Source: Paragordius varius (Eukaryota > Nematomorpha). From it: a stretch of 64,000 nt of DNA. The stretch lies in the NCBI GenBank assembly GCA_964247055.1, contig OZ176051.1:8308001-8372000 (forward strand). The letters are read 5' to 3'. How positions within the stretch are numbered: position 1 is the first letter of the stretch; every line of letters starts with the position of its first letter. The notes under the pieces are model-generated. The model ran no database searches, was not told the DNA's origin, and worked only from the letters and a program-made list of their open reading frames with translations. Shown in pieces: positions 47,023-60,727 of the stretch. The translations under genes and the position numbers were made by a program.

Positions 47023-50000
47023 TTAAAACCAATTATAACATGTTTTGCGTTTTTTCAAAAAAAAGATAATTATCATTAATAACCCTGTGAGATCTTCAAT
47101 ATCTACAAGGATAGAGTCTTGTTCCATATGCAGTTCGTCTCGCGTAATCAATAAGTCCACGAGTTCCGTATTTAATACTAAAAACAAAAATTTGAAACTT
47201 TTGTATATGTGTATAATTATATAGTAAAAATTTATCATTGTTAATAAAATTTGGGTATTTAGTTATTTATAAATTTTTTAAGACCGAGTATTTTATTGTG
47301 TATGGACTCATGATTAAAAACTTTGGGGTAAATGCCATATAAGCGAAAATAATGCAAAAACCTACGGATGAATATCTAATAATCAGGCGGAATTAGGCTA
47401 AAACTTTAAAATTATTTTCAGTTGGACGTTTCTAAGACATATATAATAAATTTATATTTTATGTCGGTTGCTAAAAGCTACTAAATTAACTATATTGTGC
47501 TAAAATTGTATGTAATTAAACTTTTTAATTTTAAAGCCTCGATGTATAACCGCAGTGGTATTTAAAAATATTGTAAAAGATAATCGTTTGGTAACAACAT
47601 CCTTGATGTAAAAAAAAATATAACAATCCAACACAAATAAGCTGAATTAATGAGAATTGGGTTTATCAAACATATAAAAATAATTTAACCCTATTTATAA
47701 AAATGAAGCTCTAATATTAAAAATTTACAAAAAGTTAGCGTTTTATTTCTTAGTCATTATACTTATAATCAGTTGATATTTTACATTTTGACCCCAAATT
47801 TAGCATAAGTACATATAATTTTTTTAGAGTTAATTAAAAATTTTATTTTCTCTTATATCATAAAACGAATATAGGGTAAGCAGATAATTATTATAAAAAA
47901 ACCTTCAATGTGTTCCAAGAAAGCATTAGTAAGCGTTTGTAATTGACAATGCGTCATTGCCGCAAGAATATGGTTGGGGAAGTTCGGAAGTCTTAATGTG
48001 TGAGCTCTTATCATCAAATCATCCGTTATTATTGAAAGTTTTTCCAAGCGTGTTTGCAAAGGCAAATCAATGTTGCTATTGTAATTTATTTTTTTATAGT
48101 TAGATGATGCACCATTTAAAGATGGATAATCTACTGATGTCTCTTTGTTGGTGGTCACCGTGATTGAATTCGTAAGATTATGTTGATTTTGAATATTTTT
48201 TCTAGTACAAATATTATTGTTTTTTTCATCGTTTAATTTATGATTGGTGGTTCTTTCACATGTTACATTGCAGGTATTATTGATAATATGACCATTAGTT
48301 GTGATAGAGGAGTTGTGTAGTTTTTTATCGATTTTTACGCCATAGATTTGTGATAACTGTTATACATACAATGTGTGTTTTGTGGTTTTTCAATTTGGTT
48401 TAAGTGTGTGTGTGAAGGTATCATCATAATAATAGAAAAAAATATATTTTAGATCAATATATATTTTATTATATAAAAGAAATTATCATATATATTATCA
48501 TTTAAAATTATATGAGGTTCACCTGTAGTTAAAAGGTATTTTAAAGTTTGTAAAAAGTTGGTCTCTCGTGCGAAAAAACCAGTTTAAAAAAATTAAAAAA
48601 CTTTCTTCAATCTGTCACAAAAATGGGAGGAAAAAATCAAAAATTTAAATATACAACTCATAATTTTCCATTTCATTAAATATTTTATGAATATTTTTTA
48701 ATGCTTTAATACAAATCCTGCATAATGTCCTTCGATAGAAATAGTTTGTTGAAAACATAAATTTGCAAAAAATTTGCTTATATCACGTGATAAAAATAAA
48801 CTACCATATTAAGATTAATTAAAATCACACTTGAACGAAAGTTGGGGCAACTTAATGGTACAGTTATGTTATATTTTAATAATAAATATAAACTTTTATG
48901 AAACTTAATTAAGCTCCCCATTATATGTGCTGAGGTAGTTATCAAATAATATGAGTTTTGTAAAAATATTTTATAATTAAATTACTCACTTTGAGCACAA
49001 TTTCATAAAATTTATGAGAAGTTTGTTGAGCCATTGTAAAGTTTGTAGTGGTATTAACATCAAAATTTGTGGATTCGTTTTCGACACGGGGACTTAAACC
49101 TGTCAACAAGGAATGCTTCGTTTGATTATTATTATTATGGCTATTATCAATTTTATTGCTGCTATTATTAAATTGATTTGTAGACAATGACATTAGTGTG
49201 TTATTGCATAATAATTTTTTGTTAAATGGGTCATTTTTTGACGTTTTTTGGATAGAATGACTAGATGAATTTGAGGAACTTAGGTCTGACCAGCAAGAAG
49301 GAGTTTGATTGTGGTGGCCATTTACATAACAATTATTTTGATTGTTTGGCATACATGCAGTAAATTTCAAATCGTGTCTTTCATGGCTACTTCCAAAGGA
49401 AAAGAGTGATACTCTCCGTTTACCATTATTATTATTATTCAATTTATTATCGGAACAACTGTTATTTAATAAGGATGTATCATTAGACTGGGGTGACCGA
49501 AACACATTACGGATCTTTTGGGCAGTCCGTTCCGCAAACGATGAACATTGCTGATGCGATTTTGAAGGGGTCGTCAAAGGATCATTTGCCATAGTATTAT
49601 TGCTTGAAAGTGACATACTTTCAAAATCATTGATATAATTGTTATTTACGAACTCATACGATATGGAACTTTTATCATCAATATAATTCGTCTCTCCGTA
49701 ATTTTCATTATGATTGCTAATAATACTATTACCAGTTAAGGCTTGGTTAAGCAAATGCAATTTGTTATAGTTAGAATAATCGCTAAAATGATTATGCAGT
49801 GTTGTACTACTTTTACTGAACATAATATTATTATCTACTTTGTTGTGAAGGTTGGCAATGATAGCAAGTTTTTCAGATTCTTTTTCTACTTCAAGTTGCA
49901 TTTTAGCCATAGATGGGGCTTGACTAAGAGCCAACCGAGCCTTTTCCCTCTGTAACATAATTTGGCGTTCAAGTAACCAAGGTAAGTCTTTAATGGTGCT

Positions 50001-53000
50001 TCCATTTTTGTGAGGGATTGTAGTCGATTTATATCCACTCTCAGCGTAATAATTTGGCATAGGTCTAAGCCCATATGGGTCAAAAGATGGCTGTTCATTT
50101 CCTTCATTGGTGGAATAATTACTTTTAGTTAAACAATATGGAGAGGAAACTAAACTAGTTTCGTGATACGTCTGTTCATATTGTTCAAACGTAGCGTTAG
50201 GATGGATCAATGAATTATGACAAGATTGTGAAAGGGTATAAGGTGGTTGATTCAAAACTGGTTCCACATATTCCCAAACGGAACATTCACCCAGGTCATC
50301 ACATGGATTTAGGATTGACTCATTTCTCGAAGAATTGTAAGCGTTGTTGGATTTCTTGGAATTATTTTGGTGCGTTATATCGTCGATACAATTTAACAGG
50401 GATAACATTGAGGATGTGGTATTTTCATAGGTAGCGTAACAGTTTTTTACGCCATTACTTGCGATTTGAATAGCAGGACATTCGTTGAGCAGATATGGTA
50501 GAGAAAAAAATAATTTTGACATCGTGTTGTTACCATTAAATGAATCATCTTTATCTGCATAACCACATAAATGATTCAAAGAAAGCGATATAGGATACAT
50601 GCGATTTTTGCCAAAATTTGGCCGTAATTCCAAGTGACCTGTGGCGTGGAAGCGGTTTTGAAAGTCATAAGATTTGTCAACTAATTTTTTTCTACTTTGG
50701 ACCATCTCTTCCTTAGGGTTGGCATCAAGGGAAGGATCATTCATATAACACACTTGTAAATTAAAAGATTTGATTGAATTCGATCTCGTTTTAGTATGAG
50801 TTCTTTTTTGATTTCTCCTAGTGCGTATATGTTGGAATTGGTTGTTTTTGTTATTATCTTGTGGATTGTTTGTTATATTTTTATAAGTAGGGACATTACA
50901 TAAAGATGTTTTAGCCATGTCTAATCTCTTAAGAAGAGATTTATCTTTATTACTGTCATTAGGTAGGATATTAGCATTATTGTTAAAATCATAATCATAA
51001 ATTTTATTGTTATTATGCATTTTGTACAGTAATTTCCTGGATTGTTTTTGATGATATTTTTGATGATTTTTCATTTTAGTGGCCCATATGGGGCATTGGC
51101 AAACGGGATTAGCAGTTGTAACTTTAGTGTGGTCAATATTTTTATTTTGGGAATCTCCAAAAGATTTCAAAAAAAGTGGGTAATCTTTTGAAAAATTTTT
51201 GTCAGTCGTTTGACCATACATACAATCTATATCATCATTTTCTGAGTCAGATGAGGATAAAACTATGGATTCAGAGGAGCCTAGGGAAGAGGTATCGATA
51301 TCTCTTTTGTCGGATTGCATAAATTCGGCATCAATCTATACAATATTAAATATTAATCATATTTGGTTGAAATACAAAAAAATTATGTGTAATTTAACAA
51401 CCAGAGGGAGTATTTATTTATTTAATGGTTAGATGTATATTTTCTTGATTAGTTTTTAATCACAGAATGAAAGTGAAATACTTAGGGTAAAACCGTAAAT
51501 ATTTACTCTTGCTAGCCCATATTAGATGATTGAAGTATATTTAAGTATTTGTTATAGAAATGTATTAATAAAATTTATCATTATATATAGGGAATTAAGC
51601 TAAAAGTCTTACAGTGATGATAAAAAAGTAGGGATATCCACTAATCCTTTCAGATTGGACAGTTAAAATTAATTTAACCATGATAAAATAATAAATTATA
51701 TGATATTTAATTAAATCTTGTCTCCTATTATCATGTGTGAAATCCTTGAGAATTTGGCAATTACAGTTGGCTGCTCAATTTGGCCCTTATAACAAAGTGT
51801 TTTTACTATTGTTAATCAAGTGATAATATAGTGTTAAAAGTTTGAAGGAAAAAAAGTTGGAAGAATTGCAATGATTTTTCAATCATGAATATGTATGATG
51901 TCTTCTTTTCGTTTATAAAAAAACTGTGTTGATTAGCAACCATAACTAAGAGTAATAAGGTATATGATATGATAGGTGAAGTGTGGAAAATTATAAAAAA
52001 AAATATTTTTCTAAAACTCGTCAGAATATATAAAAGTAAATTATTAAACGGAAATTAAACATGTCATTTATACATATATACTGTGATGGTCATAAATTAT
52101 TAATTTTGTAGTTTATGCAAATATGTATGTGTATATACCTAATAACGGAAATAAAAAAAACCAAAAATTTTAGGCGAATCAACACACACATACAAGTATA
52201 TGTTAGAAAAAAAATTAATATTGTAGAGAAATTTCTAAATAAAAAGTGGTTTATTTACAACACATGAAACTAAGCAAAAACTGGCCAAATCGCAACATGA
52301 GTGTAAAGGTCATCCGGGAAGGAAAAATGGTAAACGAGAGAGGCTGAAAAGGAATTAATCATAATAATAAGATTAAATTTGAAGTAATCTTTCTCGATGT
52401 ATGATGAGATAATGCAAATAACAACTATAAATTCCTCATATATATAATATATACCTTTTACAGTTCAAATTCACCCTCAAACAATTCAAATTCGCCCTAA
52501 AATAAATCAAAGAATAGGTAGGGCAGGATATTGACCATACGAAATAAAGGAAAACTTAAAATCATTTTTTTTAAATTAAATATCATAAAAATATGTCTTG
52601 TTGTGGTTATTTTTGGGTATTTTACTCCGCAATCAGATTAAATGGACAAGATTTAGTATGCTGTATGTCTGAAACCACAAAATGCGTAAATTTGGGATAT
52701 GTCAACGAAAATAAATTAAATAATTTCAAAATACATATGATTAGGGAGTTATGAATTATTCATATCCATGAGATTAAGATTTTAATGAAATAATTAAGTG
52801 TTTGTTATCCTTCTAACTTTTAATAATTGTTGAAAACATTTTAAAATGTAACATAATTTATAACCTATCATATATACGGATATAAATTAATTTTCGATAA
52901 AATTTCTCCACAATGTTTGATTTAATAAACACATTTAGTTATGTTTCAGAGAATTTTTACCAAATAATTATTAATTTAAAATCATGTCCCCTTGTCATAT

Positions 53001-56000
53001 TGCGATATGATATGAAAAATAATAAATCTAAAACGGGATATCGCGTGTCATCTTAATATTCAAAAAATGGGATTCCAAGAATATTATGATAAGGAATAAC
53101 AAATTAATATGTTAATGATGATGAGATAGAATATTTTATGTTAGGCACATATCTGCTGACCCTTAACTCAATTATAAAATATTTATATATTCCACATATT
53201 ATGATGACAAATTTAGGGAATATGGAGTTAGTATTTCAAATTATAATAAATATATTTGGAAAGGGAAAATCACCAATTATCAGAATCCGAAAAAAAATTT
53301 AGGGGTCACGATGCATATTAGCAAAATGATCTCAAAAATAGGATTTTAAGCAATATTTTTGAAAAAAAATCCATGAAATTCTTTTTTATGAATCAAAATG
53401 ACTAAAACTCAGATAAAATAGTAGATGCATTTTTTCAATAACATTCGATATTTTCGAACAAACCTCAAATGCAATCAGTTTTTTGATTAATCTACCTCCT
53501 TATATGTTACGTAAACTCATTTTTGCGGATTTTGAAAGCAGGTTTAAGTTTCTTTCTGTACAATAATATTGAAATTTTAAAAACAAGATTTTTGACCTAA
53601 ATTTGGGAAACTATGATATAGTTATAGTATATGTAATAAAAAATTATTCAAATATTTTTGGGATTTTCCATGTAGTGTGTTGTTTAAAATTTTGGAATTT
53701 ATTTCAATAAATTAATAATAAAAGTTGGGCAATTGACATAACATCACTAAACTTCATAAAATTGCACTCAAACGATGTATACAAAATTTGATTATGAGTT
53801 ACATTAACTTTGTAAAGATGATAATATAAATTATTTAGTAAACTGTTTCAAACAACAAATTGTTAAGATGCTGACTTTTTTAATCAAACCTTTAAACTAT
53901 ATTTAAATATTTCCTATAGTTACTAAAAATAACTACAAGATTAGGCAAATGCTTATATACATAATAATTTTATAGTTTTTCCTTAAACAATAAAAATTAA
54001 AAATCAATAAGTAGTATGACCACAAAACAAGATTATATATCTTATATTATTCCATATATATTGAAAAATAAACAACATCGCGACAATACACTTAATATTG
54101 TTTTACAGAAGGAAAGAATTAAGCAAAATTAAAGTAAAAACAAAATTTTAGACATAGAGAGATTCTTATCTTTTTGCTATATTTTCGTTAAAAAATTAAA
54201 TAGGTAGAAAAGGAATTATATTTCAAGTAGTGATAGTACAAATTGATTTCATAAGTAGGCTAATTATTACAAAAAATCTAAAGTAAAATTATGACCTATA
54301 TATTAAGTGGCCTTCCTAAAGAAACTCTTATTACAGTTTGCTAAATACTGTAAACTTAATTCAAGTTATAAATTTGGGTTTTCTGGCTCAAAAAATAATA
54401 ACCATTGGATGCACAATTCAGTCAAATCTTAGTATTACAGTAATAATTAAAATTATACGAACAAAATGAAAAATATAAAAACAAAATATTTGTTTCAAAA
54501 AACAACCATAACTTTTTTCAACCTTGATTCATCCTATAAAAAACATTTAGTATAATACATAATTAATTGTGTTATCAATTTACATTACATTATTATACTT
54601 TGCAGTTTAAAACAACGAGTTATATTTTAAAAAAAATCAAGATTTAAAAAGTAGGATTGTCTGTTAACTAAAAATATTTGTTTTTATATTTTCACATTTT
54701 GTCCGTATAATTATAATTTTTACTGTTCAATGAAGATCTGTTGTCACATGTTAAAAACAAATTGATCCAATATTCAGAAATAATATGAATGAAAAGCAAA
54801 AATAATTCAGATTTAATCAAACAAAATGTTCAGTGAAAAGTTAGGTATAAGTTTTTAACTTATAATTAGCAATTGAGTTATATGTTGTGAAAGACAAAAA
54901 CCAATTTAAAATTCAATAGGGCATTTCTGTATTTTAATTGGCTAAACGAGTTTTTAATTACCAAATCTGTTGCCGACATGTATGAGATTATTTTTGTTGC
55001 TTATGTTATATGATTTAATCATCAACAAAATAATAATTTTTTTTATGAATTTTATAACAACTCACACCTCTATGCTTTTTCAAATCAAAACAAAAATAAA
55101 ATATAAATTAAGATTAAGTGTATTTTTTTTGTACAAAAACTTCAAAAATGTAACTCATAAAAACAAAAAAGTTCATACATGGCAAGAAACATGTAAATTG
55201 AATTTTTTAGCTCAGGAGTGTCCAACACAATGGCTTCACAGGCGGTATTTTTAACTCAAAAATACGGCGGGACGCACATAAAGTTTCTGAGGGTCACATG
55301 ACCCCTGTTTTAGCCAATTAAATAGCCAGATGGCTAATATATCGTTATTGTAACATCTCAATGGGCAAAAATATGAGATTGTTAAACATCATTTTTAAGA
55401 AATACATAACTAAAAGAAGAAAATATTCGCCAAAAATTACATATATCAAATTTATTGATTCAAATTCCACATATGTCGGAATAAAAGAGAATTTAAAAAA
55501 TGCCAAATTAAACAGGGTTTATTTAAATTTTGATAAATAGCTAAAAATATATATTTAGTTAACTAATTTTAAATAAAAAACAAAATTTTAAAATTCTTTT
55601 AATCTAAGAGGTTTTATTTGAATATAAACGACCTAGGCTTTCTATTCAATACTTTCGTGGAAATAAATTAAAAGACCGATTAAAGGACCTCTGACTATGA
55701 TAAAATATACACATGTAACGATTTTCCATTAAGGTATTATACCATTTACAGTTCAAAATCACGCTTAAACAATTCAAATTCACCCTCAAATTAGAATTCA
55801 CCCTCGAACAATTCAAATTTACCCTAAAATATGGGCTTTTAAGATTAAAATTTATTTTATTTTATGAGACTCTGGTTATAACATTCTAATGCTGAAAAAA
55901 TAATAAAGTATATCGTAAAAATATATTTCATATTAATGATAAGTTAAATTATCCCGATAACCCAATTTATTTTTAGAGTGAATTCAAATTGTTCAAAGGT

Positions 56001-56915
56001 TAATTTGAATTGTAAATGGTATATTATTATTAAGCGATTAAAATAATTCATTTATAATTTTAATTGGTTTGTAACAGTTTAACCCTTTATTAGCAAACAC
56101 CCAAAAAATGTAATTAAATTTAAAACATTTAATAATACCTTATATTTTGGGATGATCAATTTTCTTATTATTTGGATTCATTTGGATAATTTAGCGGCAT
56201 GCGAATTTTATAGTTAAATACCTTAGGAAAAAATTCTTAATCATATTTTATTTCAGATTTCAAACGGTTTTTTCAGAATAAAAAAACAAAAACATTTTTG
56301 AAGAAAATACTAGAAAATCGTGTTTGTTTAAAAAGATTTGATAGATGGTAAAACTATTTAAATTTAATTTGGACATCCAGATTTTTTTATCTTGATAATT
56401 TATTGTATTGTAAAAGTTATTTGAGATTAACGATTCGAATTTGTGACTTAAATTAAATTGTAACCTATAAATAACGGAATTTAAGACGTGAAAAAAACAT
56501 AATTTTTATCAAGAAAAAAATTTAATAAGTCACGAGATTAATCGTGGATTGTTGACCATAAACATATTTTTATAAGAAAATTAATTGTATTAATTTTAAG
56601 TTTTCAAAATAAAATACCTGATATTTATCCTCAGGATGCAATCGAGATGATTCCCATGTATCGATCACCTGATATTTTTGCGACATTGTAATTTAAAATA
56701 AGAAAAATGGATTTTAAAAAAAGTCGAAAAAGTAATATATATAAAAACCCAAAGCGATAAATTTTTACTCAAAACTTGTAAAATATAATTAATTTGTTTT
56801 AGATTACATTTTTTTCATGATACAAAACAAATACAGAATCTTCGCGACATAAAAAAATGGACAAAACCACATAATATGTATACATTTTTTAAAAAATGGA
56901 AAAACGCTAAGATCT

Positions 56916-56970
<55 letters not shown>

Positions 56971-59900
56971 CAAAAAAAATAATTTAAAAAAAAACAATAG
57001 CATGCATCATTCAATAAATGTATCATATATAGCTATAAATTATTAATGAAAATATAATTGTTACAAAATACAAGAGTATAGTCAAAAACAGTTACTTTTA
57101 ACACGATATAGTGTCCAAAATTTGGATTTTACGACAGGGTTTTAAAAACTATAGATCCAAACTTAATTAATTTTAAAGTTATAAAATATAATTGGTATTC
57201 GATTGACTTTTATCTGAGAATTATGATATTAAAATTTAGTTGTTTAGTTTACTTATAACATATTATTCTAAATTTAAAAAATTGTTTTGTTAAAGTAAGA
57301 TGCGATGTTGTCAAAAATGCCAACGGAAAATAAAATAAATAAATATTATGATTGATTGATTGATATAATTTCATGGCAAAAATTCCAATTTATTTTATGT
57401 TTTCTAAAAAAACTTTGTTTGATTGAAAACTTCACAAACAACTTTATGCAATTAACTAACTCAAAACATTACTTTTTGTCTAAACTCTCTCCTTTAAATA
57501 ACTTTAATGGTGGACAAGTTTGACTTTCATGAACTTATTACGATAGTTTCAAAAGAAACAATGATTTGCGTTAACCGTCTTTTATTAACTATGGGGCGGT
57601 TTTAACCCAAAAAAATATATAATTTCATTGAGTCCTAACTATTATATGTTGATTTTAATAAGCCTAATAAAATCAAATAAAATCGTTTCGGATAAGTTAT
57701 ATTATCGTTTAAAAAGTTGAAATAAAATTATACATATACCATTTACAGTTCAAATTAACCCTTGAACAATTCATCACCTTGAAAATATATTTTGTTTTCG
57801 AACTAATATAACTTATTATTAATTTAAAAAAATGGCATAATTATTTTTTTCAGTATTATTTTAATTTAAAACAAAATTTTATTTTTTAGAAATATATATA
57901 AATAATAAGTAATTTATTTTAAAAAACATATAATTTATTTGAGGGTAAATTTGAATTGGGGTCAATTTGAATTGGTCAAGGGTAAATTTGAATAAACGGT
58001 ATATATATTGGTGTTACTCAAAATATAAAAAGAGTCAAATAAAATATAACCAAAATATTTAAAGGACCGCAAAAAAGATTTATTTTGACTCAAGGGCCGC
58101 GAACCATATATACCATTTACACTTCAAATTGACCCTTATTTAAATTCACCCTCAAACATTTCAAATTCACCCTAAAATAAATTATGTACTTTTTAAGATT
58201 AAATTTTACCCATATTTTTTTATATTTTTAAAATAAATGAAATTTTGTTTGTAATTATTATAATACTGAAAAAATAATAAATTTTGCCATTAAAATATAT
58301 TTCATATTAATGATAAGTTACATTATAGTGAAAACACATAATTATTTTTAGGGTGAATTTGAATTGTTCAAGGGTGAACTTAAATTGTTCAAGGGTCAAT
58401 TTGAATTGTAAATGGTATAAAAGCAAAAAAAAAATTATAGGTGTTTGACATATTTTCCTTATTAGATGTAACAAATTTTATTTTTTATGGCCATAAAAAA
58501 GCATTAGGGTCGGGGGTAGGAGAACCACTGGTAAAAATAATAATAGAATACATTTAATTTAGTTATAGAAAAACCGTGATTAAAGTGGAAACCTACTCAT
58601 GTAGCCAACGACCAAATCTAAAAACTGGATTAAGTTATAGTTTTTTTTTCGAAAAAAAAGTTTTCGATATATTTGAAATAATTTTTTTTACATAATTCTG
58701 TTGATTATAATTATTTCTGGTCGTTGTTTATTGGGTCCGTTTTTGATCATTTAATCCGAATTAGACCCTTAAATAATGTGTATTGATTGTTTTACGAAAC
58801 GCTAAAGGCGGGTTTTTGATTTTATCTGACGACAGTTTTTTTGTGAGAGCCCAATTAAAAAGTTTTTAACTTAGCTTGCCAACAAAGATTTTTATATGTA
58901 GAGTAAAATTTCGTGTCCGTTTTTTAACAAAAAATGTTTTTTAAAAAATGGGTAATTTTGATAATAATAACTTCAGGAGAAAATTTGAAGAATTAATTAA
59001 TACTATCGAATGTGTTTTGACAAATTCTGTCATACATTTTTATTTTAGCAGTTTCAAAATTTTCTAAAATAATTGATTTGACTTTAAAATGTTCAAGGTT
59101 TCTATTTTTAAGATCAACATACCCAAATTTAAATTAGGCTCATCAAAAAAAATTTTTACAACTATCATGATAAAGTCGTATGCTATAACAAATAATTTCA
59201 TTTCAAATTTCTTTATAATCTCAAGCAATCATGGTGTTACTATATAATATACTTGGCAAGGTTTATGTAATTATACTATGTCACTTTAATTTTATGAAAA
59301 AAAACCATAAAATTCTTCGAAAGTCCAAATTAATATTCGATGGACAAAACAACAAACTTCTTATTCAACCACAATAGAGTTTCTAACTTATTTTTTTATT
59401 AAAAAATGATTGCGTGACAGAAATATTGAGAAAATGTAGGTATTATCGTTTACGAGGTCAAGAATCAAATATTATTTTTTATAAATTAAAAATAATCAAT
59501 TATATATGAAAAATTGTATACCGAAAGATTGTTCTGCACATTTCTTGAAAGCTCTAAAAGGCTCCCCTCTTCACCGCCATTCGGAATGATAGATTGGACA
59601 CTGTTCATGGATGTTAAATGTTTATAAAAACGATCCATATTGCTAAGTATTTTGTCATTTGGCATGACAATCGTTTCTTCAAAATCAAAAATGTCCCCAG
59701 AAGTGTCTTTCATCATAATATCCGTGGGGATGGTAGGTGAAGGTGAATGTACGCATGAAATATCATAGTACTGTTTTGGGCATTGGCCCTTTTTTCTTGG
59801 GGTCGTGGGATTGTTTTTATTACTGTTTTTGTTTCCAATCACATGTTCATCATTGCCATCAGTTGTTTGAGGTGATAGGGTGAGAGACCGCTCAGATATC

Positions 59901-60136
59901 GTATCAGACATATAAGAATTGGTGTCATCATCTCTTGTTCCTATGGTTAAAATCTCATGAGAATTTTGACCGTCGTTGGGTTTCGAATCCGAGTTTAGGG
60001 AAAAAGAATTGGATTGATTATTATAAGAATGTTCATAGAATCCACTATCGGCAATAGTTTTACTGTCCGAACATGAGTAGATTGAGGGTTGAGGTGACAA
60101 AATCAATATACGATCATCGGTGTCACTTTGATTCAT
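47023..60136 (-). CDS. SCHIP1: SCHIP1-like (schwannomin-interacting protein 1), Asn/Ser-rich and much enlarged
   Basis: SCHIP1 binds merlin/schwannomin (NF2) and is a coiled-coil adaptor at the cell cortex. Exons, in minus order: 60136-59522, 56668-56618, 51335-48990, 48356-47903, 47177-47023; about 1206 residues (human isoform about 487). Landmarks in order: VIDTWESSRLHPEDKYQ (human VIDEWAPEED); SFNLQVCYMNDPSLD (human MNLQICFVND); LLERQIMLQREKARLALSQA then PSMAKMQLEVEKE (human PMAKMQVEVEK); ILAAMTHCQLQTLTNAFLEH then IEVLNTELVDLL; and ITRDELHMEQDSILVDIEDL then T, almost identical to the human C-terminal coiled coil. The extra length is Asn/Ser-rich linker, mostly in the single 2.3-kb exon. 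The final residues after EDLT (GLLMIII...) do not resemble the family and may be retained intron; a donor-like GG|GTTATT lies at 47083. Human matches are from memory. Confidence 0.88.
52449..52510. repeat. Solo left arm of a family A MITE
   Basis: ATACCTTTTACAGTTCAAAT then TCACCCTCAAACAATTCAAA then TTCGCCCTAAAATAAAT. No matching right arm follows within 300 bases. Confidence 0.65.
54437..54726. mobile_element. Family B MITE (Tc1-like) copy
   Basis: Left ACAGTAATAATTAAAATTAT then ACGAACAAAATG; right TTTTGTCCGTATAATTATAA then TTTTTACTGT. The core TTGCAGTTTAAAACAACGAG is present. Confidence 0.8.
55213..55307. mobile_element. 95-bp hAT MITE with 8-bp duplication
   Basis: Left CAGGAGTGTCCAACAC, right GGTCACATGACCCCTG. 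Flanked by TTTTAGCT (55205-55212) and TTTTAGCC (55308-55315), 7/8. The interior is GC-rich for this window (GCGGGACGCAC). Confidence 0.75.
55738..56024. mobile_element. Family A MITE copy
   Basis: TATACCATTTACAGTTCAAA at the left with several CACCCTCAAA/CACCCTCGAA repeats; TTGTAAATGGTATA at the right. Confidence 0.85.
56618..56686 (-). promoter_or_regulatory. SCHIP1: Possible alternative first coding exon of SCHIP1
   Basis: The 51-nt exon 56668-56618 (VIDTW...) is preceded in frame by ATGTCGCAAAAATATCAG. The acceptor used to join it to the upstream exon is that CAG, which has a poor pyrimidine tract. So this can be read either as an internal exon or as a first exon starting MSQKYQVIDTW. Alternative first exons are known for SCHIP1 (for example IQCJ-SCHIP1). 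Confidence 0.4.
56919..56969. repeat. (AT)n microsatellite
   Basis: About 25 uninterrupted AT units in the SCHIP1 intron 56669-59521. Confidence 0.9.
57735..58003. mobile_element. Family A MITE copy
   Basis: Left TATACCATTTACAGTTCAAA then TTAACCC; right GGGTAAATTTGAATAAACGG then TATAT. It lies in the SCHIP1 intron. Confidence 0.8.
58040..58534. mobile_element. hAT-type element fragment with a family A MITE inside
   Basis: GGACCGCAAAAAAG and GGGCCGCGAACC on the left and GGTAGGAGAACCACTG at the right end (reverse CAGTGGTTCTCC, a common hAT terminus) bracket the family A copy 58109-58419. The left terminus was not identified. Confidence 0.5.
58109..58419. mobile_element. Family A MITE copy (well preserved)
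   Basis: Left TATACCATTTACACTTCAAA; right arm has three AAGGGTGAA/GTCAATTTGAATTG units and ends GTAAATGGTATA. It lies inside hAT-like DNA in the SCHIP1 intron. Confidence 0.88.
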
Positions 60137-60515
60137 TCTTTCTATTTGATTTGATTCTGTTTTTTTGTAACGTGTAATTAAAATAAAAAAATAGGTAATG
60201 TAACAACTAAGATCTATCTTTTATGAAGTCTAAGAATAATTTCTTATGAAATATTGTATAGAAATTCATGCATGAAAAAAAATTAATTTACATCCTTAAC
60301 ACAAAATTAAATTTTTTATGATAATCCATACATATATTTCTAAGATATGTATATTTTTTACAATATAAAATTGAGGGATAAAAATTTAATTTAACATTCC
60401 ATTTTACAGCATATATGTAATTTATTATTCAGTCATTGACATGACATATTGTCAATTCTTACTTGAGGTGAAAAATATTTCTCGTAAAACAAATTTTTTT
60501 GATATTAAATTAAAA

Positions 60516-60518
<3 letters not shown>

Positions 60519-60556
<38 letters not shown>
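60519..60556. repeat. (AT)n microsatellite
   Basis: About 19 AT units, upstream of the SCHIP1 start codon at 60136. Confidence 0.9.
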
Positions 60557-60562
<6 letters not shown>

Positions 60563-60727
60563 TTTTTGAAGATTCCAAATCATTTGAAAATATATAATGC
60601 ATGAGATTTTAAATCTCTGAAAATTAATTTTATTTGACTTTTGTGTTTGAGGGTGTTTTATAAAATAAATTAAAATGCCTCAATCAATTCAGTAATCCAA
60701 TAGATAAAATTATTAATTTATATTTAC

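Larger units (their letters stand above)
51336..56617. other. 5.3-kb SCHIP1 intron
   Basis: Holds a solo family A arm (52449-52510), family B (54437-54726), a 95-bp hAT MITE (55213-55307) and family A (55738-56024). I saw no other exon on either strand. Confidence 0.6.

Noticed and set aside
49342-50434. Several plus-strand open frames of about 70 residues
   Set aside because: They are antisense shadows of the large SCHIP1 exon 48990-51335.
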